Below, in pieces: positions 35,180 to 48,200 of a stretch of DNA of 64,000 bases. The notes under the pieces are model-generated. The model saw only the letters and a list, made by a program, of their open reading frames with translations. It was not told where the DNA came from and ran no database searches. The stretch is taken from assembly GCA_021442155.1 (NCBI GenBank), contig CM038214.1, positions 55,894,514 to 55,958,513 of the forward strand. Direction: 5' to 3'. The DNA is from Cymbidium sinense (lineage: Eukaryota > Streptophyta > Magnoliopsida > Asparagales > Orchidaceae). A program made the translations under genes and the position numbers. Within the stretch, counting starts at the first letter, position 1. The number at the start of each line of letters is the position of its first letter.

Positions 35180-37140
35180 CCAAGATGCTTTGGAATGAGT
35201 AACCCTCGGCAAGTGAGGAGGGACATAAATCTAAACACTTTTATTTCTTTTTCTTCTTCAAAATAGTTTTATAACCATGCCCTTTCTCCAAAAAATCTCC
35301 ATCCAAAAATAAATCAGTATTGTAATAAAAGGCATGGGGATCAGCAGAAGCTATCAATTTCAAAGAACCACAACATTAGACAAAGAAAAATTAGAAATAG
35401 TATGCATTTTAGAATCAAAAGTGAAAGGAGCATAAATAGCTTTATTAAGAAGATAATTATCAATATTATCACCTTCCAACAAAATCTCAAGAGTATCCTC
35501 CCTGTGTTCATTCATAAAAGAAGTAAGAGAAGCAGAATCTAGTTTGTTAGAACAATCTTCATGTAAGGGATTAACATAAGATTCAAATCCCTTAGAAATA
35601 AATAGCATATTACCAAAATTTTGAGCATAATTACTAGCCATAGAAAAACCATCATTTTGAACCGAAACAAAACTATTCACAATGAGAGAATTATCACTGC
35701 TATCTAAATCTTATTTTTTAAAAGAAGGATCACCAATATTAACAAGATTGTTAGGACCAGAAGTTAGAGTATTAGAAATAAGAACATTCTTTTCACCACC
35801 ATTATCAATCAAAGAAGGAAAAAAATAGTCTCTTTCCCATGATCTAAAGCAGACATAGGAGAAAGAGAAACAACGTCCAACTGATTGGAAGAAATGGTGT
35901 TAGCATCAACAATATTCGAACCATCATCATGAAAGGACTTATGCACAACATCTAAACCATTAAAATCATTAACCATAGCCTCTAAAGTCTTCCCTTTAAT
36001 AGAATCATCAAAAGAAAAATGTAGAGCGTGATTATTAGTTAAAACTTTTTTAGAAACATCAAAATTACCTTCTACATTAGACAAATCATTAATAGGTAAA
36101 ACTTTTTTAGAAGATTTAGAAATTTGGTTTTGCAAAACATCAAAATTTTGAAAAGTAGAATTTCCCTTATCCAACTTGAGAGAATCATCAGTTTTTTTAA
36201 TAATTGAATTCTTACTAGTGATTTTCTTCATAAGAGAGGGATTAGAAATAAAGCATTTAGAAATTTCATGCCCATGAATCTTACAATGATCACAAAAAAT
36301 GGGAAAGTTCTCAAAAACAACTTTCTAAAAATAATTGCATTTCTTTGAACCCATCCAAATTTCTTTCATGTAGTTTTTAGTAATATCAATCCCTACAAGA
36401 ATTCAGGCAACATACAGTCTAGAAGAAGAAGCTATTGCTTGATCAACCTGCAAAGGCTAACCAAAAATCAACCCAATAGCATAAAGAATCTGATGATTAA
36501 ATAGATTAATCCATAAGTTAGGTAAATAAATCCAAATGGGAATAATGGAGACTCTTCATTAACATCAAACATAGACTTCAATACATTTGATAATTAAAAC
36601 ATAGTAAGAATGCCTAGAAAAAATTATTCTATAATCAAGGTCATTAAAAGTTTAATGAGAACATGCCTTGCATCAATCAGCCCAATAGAAAAAGAACCAG
36701 ATAAATTTAAGTTATGAAAAAAGAACGAATAACTTCCATCTTTACCTGTTTAAATGAAAACATTCCAATCAAAGAAAAAGCAAAAGGCTCAACTAATCTT
36801 TCAATATCCTCATCAGAAATCCTAATTTTTGGATTACCTTTAAAAGTCATATGAAACCAATTCAAAGGAGGCTTGGTGGAGGAATTCTTAGCAACTAAAG
36901 CCTCTTTGAAAGATTTAGTAACAACAGGTAATTTAGAGGTAGGATTACCCAAAAAATCTGATGCCCTAGTGGGATCCATCAGCACATGGGATTTACCCCA
37001 TGGGTTTGAAGAAGCCGACGCCATGTGTCATGGTGTCGTGACAAGAACAAGTCAAGATTGCTCCAAGGCCAACAATCAATAGGGAATCCAAGAGATAAAG
37101 CACTCGAAAACTCACCAAGAATGAGAGGGATCCTGAAATT
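35180..37140 (-). pseudogene. LINE ORF1 (DUF4283 / CCHC zinc knuckle) remnant, no ORF2
   Basis: Minus strand. It starts with MASASSNPWGKSH at 37024 and continues SFKEALVAKNSS and PLNWFHMTFKGNPKIRISDE (36707-37024). After frameshifts come SIGLIDARHVLIKL, NEESPLFPIWIYLPNLW and GIDITKNYMKEIW, which is the DUF4283 core. A zinc knuckle CDHCKIHGHEISKC (CX2CX4HX4C) lies near 36255-36297. A Ser/Asn/Asp-rich tail follows (35809-36231 and 35360-35680). In plant LINEs this protein binds the element RNA. ORF2, expected at lower coordinates, is absent, and the LINE 3' end is missing too. Keeping the 5' half and losing the 3' half is the reverse of normal LINE truncation, so a later rearrangement is likely. 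Confidence 0.85.
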
Positions 37141-37149
37141 GCCCAATAA

Positions 37150-37799
37150 TAAGGTTTAATTTAGTTTTAGGTTTAGTGTTTATTACTTATTATTAGGTTT
37201 TATTAGTTTTAAGTTATTATTAGTTTATTATTACTTTTATGTTTAGTTTTAGTTAGGTTATTAGTTTAGTTTTACTTATTTTAGTTTTAGTTTATTATTT
37301 TAGGTTAGTTTAGGGAAGTTATTTAGTTTATTAATTTATTAGTTTATTTGTTTATTAGGGTTTAGTTTGTTTTAGTTTATTTATTAGTTATTATTAGTTA
37401 GTTATTTGTTTAGTTTAGTTTAGTTATTATTATTAGTATATGGTTTTATTATTATTTAAGCTTTATTTAGTTTTAGTAGTGGTTTAGTTTTGTTAGTTTA
37501 TTTATTAGTTTATTAAATTAAGTTTCTTAGTTTTATTAGTTTAGTTGTGGGTTTCGGTTTATTAGTTTATTATTATTAGTTTTTTAGTTTAGTTTATGTT
37601 TTAGTTTTTTATTAGTGATTATTAGTTATTTGTTATTTATTATTATTATTATGAGTTTAGTTAGTTGGTTTATTATTAGTTTTGTTTTAATTTTTTTATT
37701 TCTTTAGTTTATTTATTTAGTTGGGTTTGTTTTATTTATTATTCATTTAGTTTATTATTATTTTATTTATTATTAGTTTAGTTATTATTATTATTATTA

Positions 37800-37870
<71 letters not shown>

Positions 37871-38566
37871 GGTTTATTAGTATTATTATTATTTTATTAT
37901 TATTATTATTAGTTTATTTTATTGTTTATTATTATTTTAGTTAGTTTTAGTTATTTTACTAATTTTATTTTATTTTTTAGTTATTAGTTTTATTAGTTTA
38001 CTTTTTTAGTTTTTAGTTATTATTAATTTTTTAGTTAGGTGTTTTATTACAAGTTTATTATTATATTAGTTAGTTTATTAGGTTTAGTTATTATTATGTT
38101 TATTTATTAGTTAGTTTTACGATTAGTTTTAGTTAGTTTTTAGTTATTTGTTATTAGTTATTATTAGTTTATTAGTAGTTTTAGTTTATTATTATTGGGT
38201 TTTTTTAGGTTTATTTATTAATCAGTTTAGTTTTATTAGTTTGTTTTTTCAGTTAGTTAGTTTATTAGTTTATTAGTTTATTAGTTATTAGTTTTAGGTT
38301 ATTAGTTATTTATTATTAGTTTTATTTAGTTTATTATTAGTTATAGTTTTTTATTAGTTATTATTAGGCTTCAAGTTCATTATTTATTAGTCTATTAGGT
38401 TTTATTAGTTAGTTATTAGTTACTTTTACTTTAGTTTTATTATTAGTTTATTAGTTTTTAGTTTTTTAGTTATTATTAGTTTTATTAGTTTAGTTGGTTA
38501 ATTATTTTATTTTTTTTTAGTTTGTTATTATTAATTATTATTTTATTTATTATGTTTTTTATTTTA

Positions 38567-38643
<77 letters not shown>

Positions 38644-39955
38644 GGTTATGTTGTTATTATTATTTATTGTATTGTTATTAATATTAATTTATTAGTTTTA
38701 GTTAGTTTAATTATTAGTTATTTATTTAGTTAGTTTAGTAATTATTATTTTTATTGGTTAGTTTTTATTTAATTTATTATTATTTATTAGTTTAGTTAGT
38801 TTAGTGTTTAGTTTAGTTTAGTTTTAATTATTTATTATTTAGTTTATTATTATTATTAGTTTAGTTTAGTTAGTTTTTATGTTATTAGGTTTTATTATTA
38901 TTTAGTGTTTTTAGTTTTTATTAGTTTTTAGTTTAGTTTATTTTTATTATTATTAGTTATTAGTTTATTAGTTTAGTTAGTTTAATTAGTTTATTATTAT
39001 TAGTTAGTTTATTAGGTTTGTTTATTATTATTAGGTTTAGTTTATTTATTTAGGTTTTATTTATTATTTAGTTTATTATTAGTGTAGTTATTATTATTAT
39101 TACTAGTTTAGTTAGTTTTTATGTTATTAGGTTTTATTAAAATTTAGTGTTTTTAGTTTTTATTAATTTTTAGTTTAGTTTATTTTTTATTATTATTAGT
39201 TATTAGTTTATTAGTTTAGTTAGTTTAGTGGTTTATTATTATTAGTTTATTGGGTTTTGTTTTTATTAGGTTTTATTTATTTATTTAGGTTTATTTATTA
39301 TAGTTTAGTTATTAGTTTTATTTAGTTAAGTTTATTATTAGTTTATTAGTTTAGTGTTAATTGTTATTAGTTATTTAGTTTTAGTTTATTAGTTTTTTAT
39401 TTTTATTATTAGTTTTAGTTATTATTATTTGATTAGTTTATTATTAGGTTTAGTTATTTTGTTAGTTTATTAGTTTAGCTTAGTTATTAGTTTTGGTTAT
39501 TAGTTAGTTATTGTTATTACTTATTTATTAGTTATTTAGTTAGTTTATTAATTTTAATTTATTTATTAAGTTTAGTTTAGTTAGTTTAGTTATTATTAAA
39601 TTAGTAATATGGTTTAGTTTAATTATTAGTTAGTTATTTAATAGGTTAGTTATGTTTAGGGATTAGGTTTATTAGTTAGTTAGTTATTATTAGTTAGTTA
39701 TTTATTAGGGTTTAGTTTAGTTAGTTTATTAATTTAGTTTTAGTTATTAATTTAGGTTTAGTTTAGTTTTTATTAGTTTAGTATAGTTATTTTGTTTTAT
39801 GTTTAATTTATTTTATTAGTTTTATTAGTTTAGTTAGTTTTTTATTATTAGTAGTTTATTAGTTTATTAGTTATTATTTAGTTTGTTTAGTTTAGCTAAT
39901 TTTATAAGTTTTTATTTTAGTTTATCATTAATTTTTGTTTATTATTTTAGTTTAG
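37150..39955 (+). repeat. TTA/TTAG-based array with (TTA)n microsatellites
   Basis: Almost only T, A and G on the + strand, in words TTA, TTTA, TTAG and TTTAG. It differs from the flanking arrays in using TTATTAG rather than TTTAGG. Pure (TTA)n stretches occur at about 37774-37869 and 38569-38643 (about 25 units). No gene. Confidence 0.9.
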
Positions 39956-42230
39956 GTTTAAGTTTTTTGGGTTTTAGGGTATGTTTATTTTTTTATTTAT
40001 TTAGTTACTTTAGGTTTAGGTTTAGGGTTTTGGGTTTAGGGTTTAGGGTTTGGGGTTTAGGGTTTAGGGTTTAGGGTTAGGTTTTAGGTTTAGCATTTAG
40101 GATTTAGGGTTTAAGGTTTAGGGTGGTTATCTTTTTGTGGTTTGGGTTAGGGCCATGGTAGGGTTTAGGGTTTAGGGTAGATTTTAGAGTTTAGGTTTAG
40201 AGTTTAGGTTTAGGGTTGTATAGGTTTAGTGTGTAGGTTAGGGTTAGGGTTTAGGGTTGGTTTTTTTTTTAACATAGGGTTTAGGGGTTATTTTTTAAAA
40301 TTTTGTAAACTAGTAGGTTTAGGTTTATTTAGTTTTTTCAGTTTATTTTTTATTTATTTTAGTTAATTTTATTTTTTTATTTAGGTATTCTATTTATTTA
40401 GTTAAGTTTATTTATTTAGGTTTATTTATTTTAGATTAGCTTTTTATTTTAGTTTATTTCTTCAGTTTAGGTTCATGTTTAGGCTAACTTTTTAGTTGAG
40501 TTTTATTTTTATTTTATTTTTTAGGTTTAGTTTTTTTTAGGTTTAGTTTTATTTTTTGGTTTTATTTTCTAGTTTAGGTTTAGGTTTATTTTTAATTTAT
40601 TTTTTAGGTTTAGGTTTTATTTTTTATTTTTAGGTTAACGTTTAGGTTTTTATTTTATTGTTTTAGGTTTAGGTTTTAGGTTTTTATTTAGGTTTATTTT
40701 TAGGTTTTATTTTTTTAGTTTAGGTTTATGTTTATTTTTATTTATTTTATTTTATTTAGTTTAAGTTTAGGTTTAGGATTAGTTTATTTATGTTTAGGTT
40801 TTATTTATTTTAGTTTATTTTATTTTAGTTTAGGTTTAGGTTTATTTTATTTTTATTTTAGGTTTATTTATTTTAAGTTTAGAGTTTAGGTTTTATTTTT
40901 TATTTATTTTTAAGTTTTATTTTTAGGTTTATTTTTTAGGTTTAGATTTTTATTTAGTTTTTATTTTATTTTATTTTAGGTTTATTTTATTTTTATTTTA
41001 CATTTAGTTTTTATTTTATTTAGGTTTTTAATTGTGAGTTTCATATATTTGTTTAGCTTAGTTTATGATTTTATTCATTTTCTTTTTATTTAGTTTTATT
41101 TTTTATTTTTTTTTTTTTATGTTAAGGTTTAGGTTTTAGTTTAGATTTTTATTTTATTTTATTTTTTTATTTTATTTAGGCTTAGGTTTATTTATTTATT
41201 TTATTTTCAGGTTTTACTTAGTTTTTGTTTTATGTTTATTTTTTAGTTTTGTTTTATTTTTATTTTAGTTTTTTAGGTTTAGATTTTATTTTTTATTTTT
41301 AGGTTTAGGTTTAGGTTTTAGGTTTTTATTTTAGGTTTATTTTTAGGTTTTATTTTTTAGTTTAGGTTTAGATTTATTTTTAAATTTTTTATTTTATTTT
41401 GTTTAGGGTTTAGGTTTAGTTCATTTTAGGTTTAGGTTTTGGTTTCATTTATTTTAGTTTAGGTTTAGGTTTATTTTATTTTGTTTATTTGAGGTTTAAG
41501 TTTTTTTATAGTTTAGGATTTAAGTTTTATTTTTTTATTTATTTTTAGGTTTATTTTTTAGGTTTTGCTTTTTATTTAGTTTTTATTTTATTTTATTTTT
41601 GGTTTGTTTTATTTTTATTTTACATTTATTTTTTATTTTATTTAGGTTTTAGTTTTAGGTTTATTTTATTTTTTTTAGTTTAGTTAATGTTTTATTTATT
41701 TTATTTTATTTTAGTTTTTTTATTTTTTTTATTTTTAAGCTTAGGTTTAGGTTCAGGTTTATGTTTAGATTTTAGTTTAGATTTTTATTTTATTTTATTT
41801 TATTTATGTTTAGGTTCTTTTATTTATTTATTTTTAGGTTTTATTTAGTTTGGGTTTTAGGGTTTGTGGTTTAGGTGTGGGGTTTAGGGAAGGCCCAGGT
41901 AGGGTGGGGAGGCCAAAGAGGGTTTAGGGTTTAGGAGTTTAGGATTTAGGATTTAGAGGCCTAGTGTGGAGTTTGGATAGGAGTTCACAGTGTGGTTTAG
42001 ATGGTAGATTAGGTCAGTGATCAGGTTTAGGGTCTTAGGTTTAGGAGGGAGGTTTAGGTCAGTCTGATTAGGCATAGGTCAGGGTTTATGATAGGGTTTA
42101 GGGTTTAAGGTTGAGTTTAAGGTTAATTTAGAGTTTAGGGTTTAAGATTTAGGGTTTTAGTGGGTTTAGTTGTGTTAGGGTTAGGTTTAGGTTTAGGTTT
42201 AGGTTTAGGATTTTAGGTTTTGTAGATTTT
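39956..42230 (+). repeat. Telomere-like array, first higher-order unit of the large block
   Basis: G-rich TTTAGGG repeats (39956-40260) are followed by a T run, the anchor TTTTGTAAACTAGTAGG (ending 40317), and a T-rich section to 41840. A G-rich section at 41840-42230 is interrupted by ordinary sequence such as AGGCCCAGGTAGGGTGGGG near 41890 and GTTCACAGTGTGG near 41985. The open frame at 39883-40074 is a chance translation of the repeat. Confidence 0.88.
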
Positions 42231-45200
42231 TTTAGTTTAGTGCATAGTTTATTTAGGTTCATTTTATTTTTAAGTTCATTTTTTTAGTTTAGGTTTAGGT
42301 TTTATTTTATATTTTAGTTTATTTTTTATTTTTTATAGTTTAAATTTTATTTTTGTTTAGTTTAGGTTTGTTTAGGTTTAGGTTTCTACATTTAGTTTTA
42401 TTTTAGGTTTAGGTTTTATTTATTTATTTATTTTGGTTTATTTCTTTTTAGTTTTTTATTTAGTTTAGGTTTAAGTTCATTTTTAGGTTTATTTAATTTA
42501 GTTAGGGTTTAGGGTTTAGGTTTATTTATTTTTAATTTTATTTTTATTAAGGTTTATATAGTTTATTTAGTTTTATTTTATTTAGTTTTTATTTTCAATT
42601 TAGGTTTAGTTTAGGTTTATTTTATTTTTGTTTAGGTTTAGGTTTAGGTTTACTTTTATTTGTAGTTTAGTTTATTTAGGTTTAAGTTTAAGTTTAGGTT
42701 TAGGTTTTTAGTTTATTTTACTTTAGGTTTAATTTTAAGTTTATTTAGGTTTATTCAGTTTAGGTTTTTTATTTTTAGGTTTAGGTTTATTTATTTTTAT
42801 ATTAGTAATTATTTTTATTTTATTAGTTTAGTTTATTTAGTTTATTTATCTAGGTATATTTAGGTATATTTTTTAGGTTTATTTTTAGTTTTTATTTAGG
42901 TTTATTTATTTTAGTTTAGTTTAGTTTATTTTTCTTTTTAGGTTTATTTAGTTTTTAGTTTTATTTAGTTTAGGTTTATTTTTATTTATTTATTTAGGTT
43001 TTAGTTTATTTAGTTTAGTTTAGGTTTAGGTTTAGGTTTATTTAGTTAGTTTATTTACTTATTTAGGTTTAGGTTTCAGTTTATTTATTTAATTTATTTA
43101 TTTATATAGTTTATTTATTTAGGTTTTTATTTAGGTTTTATTTAGTTTAGTTTATTTAGTTTATTTTATTTTGGGTTTAGGGTTTAGGTTCAGGTTAGGT
43201 TTATTTCTATTTATTTATTTATGTTTATTTTTTTATTTAGTATATTATTTATTTATTTTTATTTAATTAATTCTTTTAGTTTATTATTTTATTTATTTTA
43301 TGTTATTTTTATTTTTATTTTTTGTTTAGGTTTAAGTTTAGGTTTTTATTTTAAGTTTAGGTTTAGGTTTTGATTTTTGTTTTATTTTATTTTTTTATTA
43401 TTTAGTTTAGTTTTTTTTATTTTATTTAATTTATTTAGGTTTATTTAGTTTATTTAGTTTAGGGATTATTTTATTTTAGGTTTAGGTTTTAATTTGTTTT
43501 ATTTAGCATTAAGTTTTGGTTTAAGGTTTAGGTTTATTTAGTTTTAGTTTAGGATTAGGTTTAGATTTATTTTAGTTTAGTTTATTTTATTTAGTTTAGG
43601 TTTATTTATTTAGTTTAGTTTAGTTTATTTATTTAGGTTTAGGTTTTATTTAGTTTATTTTAGTTAAGGTTTTTAGTTGAGTTTATTTAGTTTAGTTTAG
43701 GTTTATTTAGTTTATTTTTCTTTTTATTTGAATTTGTTTATTATAGTTTAAGTTTATTTAGTTTATTTATTTATTTAGTTTAATTATTATTTATTTAGGG
43801 TTTAGGTTTAGGTTTATTTTTTTAGATTTTGGATTAGGTTTAGGTTTAATCTAGGTTTTATTATTTAGTTTAGTTTATTTTTTATTTTAGGTTTATTTAT
43901 TTTAGGTTTATTTATTTAGGTTTAGTTTAGGTTTATTTAGTTTAGGTTTATGTTTATTTTTATTTAGTTTAGTTTATTTATTTAGTTTAGGTTTAGGTTT
44001 AGGTTTTATTTAGATTTTATTTAGTTTATTTTATTTACTTTTAATTTAGGATTATTTATTTTAGTTTATTTATTTTAGGTTTAGGTTTAGGTTTAGGTTT
44101 ATGTTTATGTTATTTAGTTTATTTATTTAGTTTATTAGTTCAGTTTATTTTAATTTAGGCTTAGGTTTAGGTTTAGTTTAGGTTTAGGTTCATCTTTACT
44201 TAGTTTATTTTAAGTTTAGGTCTATTTAGTTTTGTTTAGTTTAGTTTAGTTTTGGTTTATTTATTTAGTTTCATTTATTTAGGTTTAGGTTTAAGTTTAT
44301 TTTAGGTTTTAGTTTATTTATTTTCTTTTTTAGTTTAGTTTAGTTTAGGTTTAGGTTTTATTTTATTTTAGTTCAGGTTTAGGTTTTTTTTTTTAGTTTA
44401 GTTTAGGTTTAGGTTAATGTTTAGGATTATTTATTGATTTATTAGTTTAGGTTTATTTTATTTAGTTTAGGTTTTTATTTTTAGGTTTAATTTATTTATT
44501 TTTATTTTTATTTTCATATTTACTTTATTTATTTAGTTTATTTATTTAGGTTTATTTAGGTTTATATTTTAGGTTTATTTTTAGTTTTGGTTTAGGTTTA
44601 TTTATATTAGTTAAGTTTAGTTTATTTTTCTTTTTAGATTTATTTAGTTCTTAGTTTTATTTTGTTCAGGTTTAGGTTTAGGTTTATTTTTATTTATTTA
44701 TTTAGGTTTTAGTTTAGGTTTAAGTTTAGGTTTAGGAATATTTATTTGGTTTATTTATTTATTTAAGTTTAGGTTTAGGTTTATTTAATTAATTTATTTA
44801 TTTATCTAGTTTATTTATTTAGATTTTATTTAGTTTAGTTTATTTAGTTTTATTTTATTTTGGGTTTAGGGTTTAGGTTTAGGTTTATTTAGTTTAGGTT
44901 TTGTTTAGGTTTATTTTGTTTATTTATTTCTATTTATTTTTTATTTAGTATATTTTTTATTTATTTTTATTTAATAAATTTTTTTTATTTATTATTTTAT
45001 TTATTTTAGGTTATTTTTATTTTTATTTTTAGTTTAGGTTTAGGTTTAGGTTTTTATTTTATTTTATTTTATTTTATTATTTAATTTAGTTTATTTTATT
45101 TATTTAGGTTTATTTAGTTTATTTATTTAGTTTAGAGTTTATTTTATTTTAGGTTTAGGTTTTAGTTAGTTTTATTTAGCTTTATGTTTAGGTTTATGGT

Positions 45201-48200
45201 TTAGGTTTGTTTAGTTTTAGTTTAGGTTTAGTTTTAGGTTTACTTTAGTTTAGTTTATTTTATTTAGTTTAGGTTTATTTATTTAGTTTAGTTTATTTTA
45301 TTTATTTAGGTTTAGCTTTTATTTAGTTTATTTTAGTTAAGGTTTTTAGTTTAGTTTATTTAGTTTAGTTTAGGTTTATTTAGTTTTTTTTTTTTTTTTA
45401 TTCGAATTTATTTATTATAGTTTAGGTTTATTTAGGCTTAGGTTTATTTAGTTTATTTATTTATGTAGTTTAATTTTTATTTATTTTGGGTTTAGGTTTA
45501 GGTTTAAGTAATTTTTATTTTATTTAGATTTTGGATTAGGTTTAGGTTTAATCTAGGTTTTATTATTTAGTTTAGTTTATTTAGTTTATTTAGTTTATTT
45601 TTTATTTTAGGTTTATTTATTTTAGGTTTAGTTTAGGTTTATTTACTTTAAGTTTATGTTTATTTTTATTTAGTTTAGTTTATTTATTTAGTTTAGGTTT
45701 AGGTTTATGTTTAGTTTAGGTTTATTTAGGTTTAGGTTTAAGTTTAGGTTTATTTTAGTTTATTTAGTTTTGGTTTAGGTTTAGGTTTTATTTATATTAT
45801 ATTTAGTTTATTTTATTTATTTTTTAGTTTATTTATTTTAGGTTTAGGTTTTGGTTTAGGTTTAGGTTTATGATATTTAGTTTATTTATTTAGTTTATTT
45901 TAGTTTAGTTTCAGTTTATTTAGTTTATTAGTTCAGTTTATTTTAGTTTAGGGTTAGGTTTAGGTTTAGTTTAGGTTTAGGTTCATTTTTATTTAGTTTA
46001 TTTTAAGTTTAGGTTTATTTAGTTTAGTTTTGTTTTATTTTGATTTAGTTTATTTATTTAGTTTCAATTATTTAGGTTTAAGTTTATGTTTATTTTAGGT
46101 TTTAGTTTATTTATTTTATTTTCTTAGTTTAGTTTAGTTTAGTTTAGGTTTAGGTTTTATTTTAGTTTAGTTCAGGTTTAGGTTTAGGTTTAGGGTTTTT
46201 TTTAGTTTAGTTTAGGTTTAGGTTTATTTTAGGTTTAGGTTTATTTATTTTTTGTTTAGTTTAGGTTTATTTTATTTAGGTTTAGGTTTTAGCTTTATTT
46301 ATTTATTGAATTTGTTTAGGTTTAGGTTTAGGTTTATTTTAGATTATTTAGTTTAGATTTAGGTTTAGGTTTAGGTTGAAGTTTAAGTTTAGGTTTTATT
46401 TAGTTTAGTTTAGTTTAGTTTAGGGTTAGGTTTAGATTTATTTCAGTTTATGTTTAGTTTAGTTAAAGTTTATTTATTTAGTTTAGTTTAGTTTATTTAT
46501 TTTAGGTTTAGGTTTAGGTTTAGTTTAGCTTTCTTTTAGTTTAGTTTAGTTTAGGCTTTTGAGTTTATTTAGGTTTTGGTTTATGTTTTATAGTTAAGTT
46601 TAGTTTAGATTTAGGTTTAGTTTAGGTATGTTTAGTTTATTAGGTTTAGGTTTTGTTTTGTTTAGGTTTAGGTTTATTTAGTTTATTTATTTAGTTTAGG
46701 TTTAGTTATGTTTAGTTTTAGGTTTATTTATTTAGTTTAGTTTATTGATTTTGGTTTAGGTTTAGGTTAAGGTTTCTTTAAATTTTAGGTTTATTTAGGT
46801 TTAGGTTTATTCTTATTTAGTTTAGTTTATTTAGTTTAAGGTTTATTTAGGCTTAGGTCTATCTAGTTTAGTTTAGGTTTAGGTTTATTTTTTAGGTTTA
46901 GGTTTATTTTAGGTTTAGGTTTATTTAGTTTAGGTTTAGGTTCATTTATTTAATTATTTTAGGTTTAGCTTTAGGTTTATTTAAGTTTAGTTTAGTTTAT
47001 TTATTTAGGTTTAGGTTTAGGTTTACGTTTAGGATTAGGTTTTAGTTTATTTAGGTTTAGGTTTAGGTTTACTTTTGTTTAGGTTTTAGGTTTAGGTTTA
47101 GGCTTATATTTATTTTGGGTTTTATTTAGTTTAGTTTAGTTTAGTTTAAGTTTATTTTATTTAGTTTATGTTCATGTTTATTTCATTTATTTTAATTTAG
47201 TTTAGTTTATTTTAAGTTAGGGTTTAAGTTTAGGTTTTATGTTTATTTAGTTTAGTTTATTTATTTTAAGTTTATTTTATTTAGTTTATTTATTTAATTT
47301 AGGTTTAGGTTAATTTAATTTAATTTAATTTAATTTATTTATTTAGTTTAGGTTTAGGTTTAGGTTTATTTTATTTAGTTTATCTATTTTATTAGTTTAT
47401 TTTATTTATTTTAGGTTTATGTTTTGGTTTATTTAGTTTAATTTATTTTAGTTTAGGTTTGTTTAGTTTAGTTTTTTTAGGTTTATTTTATTTATTTATT
47501 TAGTTTAGTTTTATTTTAGTTTATTTTTAGTTTAGTTTAGGTTTAGGTTCATTTATTTAGTTTTATACATTTAGTTTTTTTGTAGATTAGTTTATTTTAT
47601 TTTTATTTAGTTTAGTTTAGTTTAGGTTTAGGTTTAAGTTTATTTAGGTTTTATTTGATTACTTTATTTAGTTTAGTTTAGGTTTAGGTTTACGTTTAGG
47701 TTTAACTTTGAGTTTATTTAGTTTAGGTTTAGGTTTAGGTTTAGATTTTAGCTTAGTTTAGGTTTATGTTTTATTTTATTTTTATTTAGTTTTATTTATT
47801 TAGTTTAGTTTATTTATTTTATTTTATTTATCTAGTTTAGGTTTAGGATTTATTTAGTTTTATTTAGTTTAGTTTAGTTTATTTTTAGGTTTTGATTTTG
47901 GTTTATGTTTAGTTTATTTAGTATAGTTTATTTTTATTAGTTTAGGTTTTGAGTATTATTTAGTTTTATTTTATTTATTTAGTTAGTTTAGTCTAGTATA
48001 TTTAGGTTTAGGTTTAGGTTTTTTTTTTGGTTTAGGTTTTATTTAGTTTAGTTTTATTAAGTTTAGGTTTATTATTAGTTTATGTTATGGTTTATTTAGT
48101 TGAGGTTTAGGTTTAGGTTTAGGTTTAGGTTTTATTTTTGTTTAGGTTTATTTATTTAAGTTTAGGTTTAGGTTTAGTTGAGGTTTTATTTAGGTTTAGG

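Noticed and set aside
37774..38643. (TTA)n stretches as a CRISPR-like or coding repeat
   Set aside because: A simple trinucleotide microsatellite in a low-complexity array, with no spacers.
39883..40074. 63-codon frame with FRFRFRVLGLGFRVWG-type repeats
   Set aside because: A direct translation of degenerate TTTAGGG repeats.
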